Source: Dermanyssus gallinae (taxonomy: Eukaryota; Arthropoda; Arachnida; Mesostigmata; Dermanyssidae). Taken from it: 64,000 bases of DNA. The translations under genes and the position numbers were made by a program. Of the stretch, positions 63,301 through 64,000 are shown piece after piece (within the stretch, counting starts at the first letter, position 1; each line of letters opens with the position of its first letter). The notes below the pieces were generated by a model that was not told the origin of the DNA, searched no databases, and worked only from the letters and a program-made list of their open reading frames with translations. The DNA is taken from assembly GCA_003439945.1 (NCBI GenBank), contig QVRM01000335.1, positions 407,501 through 471,500 on the forward strand, written 5' to 3'.

Positions 63301-64000
63301 TTCCAATTAGACCTGGTGGCGTAGAACCGACCGCTGATGACGATGTGACGTCATCAGCTGCGATTTGGAAGTTGTTTCAAGCTGTGCGGATGTTGGTAGC
63401 CGCCCAGTAGGGATGAGATTGGAATGCAGTTTCGTATAGCCGAAACTTCAGCAAGCATCACTGTTAGTGTATTTGACTTACTGGGTATCCGTACGCATGA
63501 GGCCGGCGACCGAAAAACGGATAAGGAAGCAATTAGAACGGAAATTACCGGTTAAATGGCCGAGGGAACGAGAACAATCGTACTAGGTGGAGCTTAGATT
63601 ATCCTCACGTGAGCTTGGGCTACGTAACTAGGACAGCTACTAGGTGTGAGGTAAATAACAGACAGCATAAAATTACAGCATATCTGCTTAAGTAAGCCTG
63701 CTTCTCTTTTAGAAGACATTAGACAGAACCTGTCAAACGCCAAATGACTTGAAGAAGGAAACAGCGAAATAACAAATGACAAAATCTAAAACGTTCCCGC
63801 AGATTAACTCAAATCACAATATTGTCTTGTATTTAGTTTTTTGTGTTTAAGTTGATGGTTCAGTGGCTTCCGTAATAGCAAAATGACTGTTTGAAATAAA
63901 AACATGTCTATGCATTACGCTTACTGCTAAATAGCAGCGTAAATCGCGTAATAGCATCACATAGCGTCATAGAAGCGTAATAACCAAGGCGTAGATTTAG
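63301..64000. other. No gene seen
   Basis: Ordinary sequence with short frames only and no motif or repeat. Confidence 0.4.

Overview
This window is a piece of an animal nuclear genome, most likely an arthropod and plausibly a chelicerate (mite or tick). The support is three intron-style or metazoan genes (a heterochromatin protein 1, an RNA polymerase III subunit and a fatty-acid elongase), GT/AG introns, many mariner/Tc1, Ty3/Gypsy and tRNA-derived SINE copies, and very abundant (AT)n, (CAA)n and (TTG)n simple repeats. The chelicerate placement rests only on the general look of the elongase and is an inference; no sequence search was possible.

Layout. Bases 1-15,000 are gene-poor and dominated by microsatellites, with two SINE-type copies. 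Bases 15,000-29,000 are a graveyard of mobile elements: two SINEs, a MITE-like element, a deleted Ty3/Gypsy copy, a Tc1-like element with about 140-bp terminal inverted repeats, two non-LTR retrotransposon fragments and a decayed mariner. Bases 29,199-32,942 (minus strand) hold a five-exon HP1/chromobox gene whose full 164-residue product can be assembled. Its probable non-coding first exon and promoter lie at about 33,000-34,200. Bases 35,110-38,719 hold a nested transposon: a mariner with clear terminal repeats, split by a 2.4-kb internally deleted Ty3/Gypsy element with two 496-bp LTRs. Bases 38,720-42,900 are SINE and simple-repeat rich. Bases 42,966-55,051 (plus strand) hold a nine-exon gene for RNA polymerase III subunit RPC4 (POLR3D), 480 residues, whose introns carry a 29-bp minisatellite, a decayed mariner, SINEs, a foldback element and LINE fragments. 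Bases 57,320-58,330 hold another decayed mariner. Bases 60,940-61,986 (minus strand) hold a single-exon ELOVL fatty-acid elongase with a CpG-rich upstream region to about 63,300.

The three host genes are unrelated housekeeping or lipid genes and show no operon-like organisation. HP1 acts in heterochromatin and transposon silencing, RPC4 is part of the enzyme that transcribes tRNA genes and tRNA-derived SINEs, and the elongase acts in the endoplasmic reticulum. I found no novel multi-gene system. The most noteworthy structures are the nested Gypsy-in-mariner insertion with all junctions readable, two Gypsy copies both flanked by ATAT, a duplicated primer-binding region inside the Gypsy, and a minisatellite that begins at the POLR3D exon-1 splice donor.
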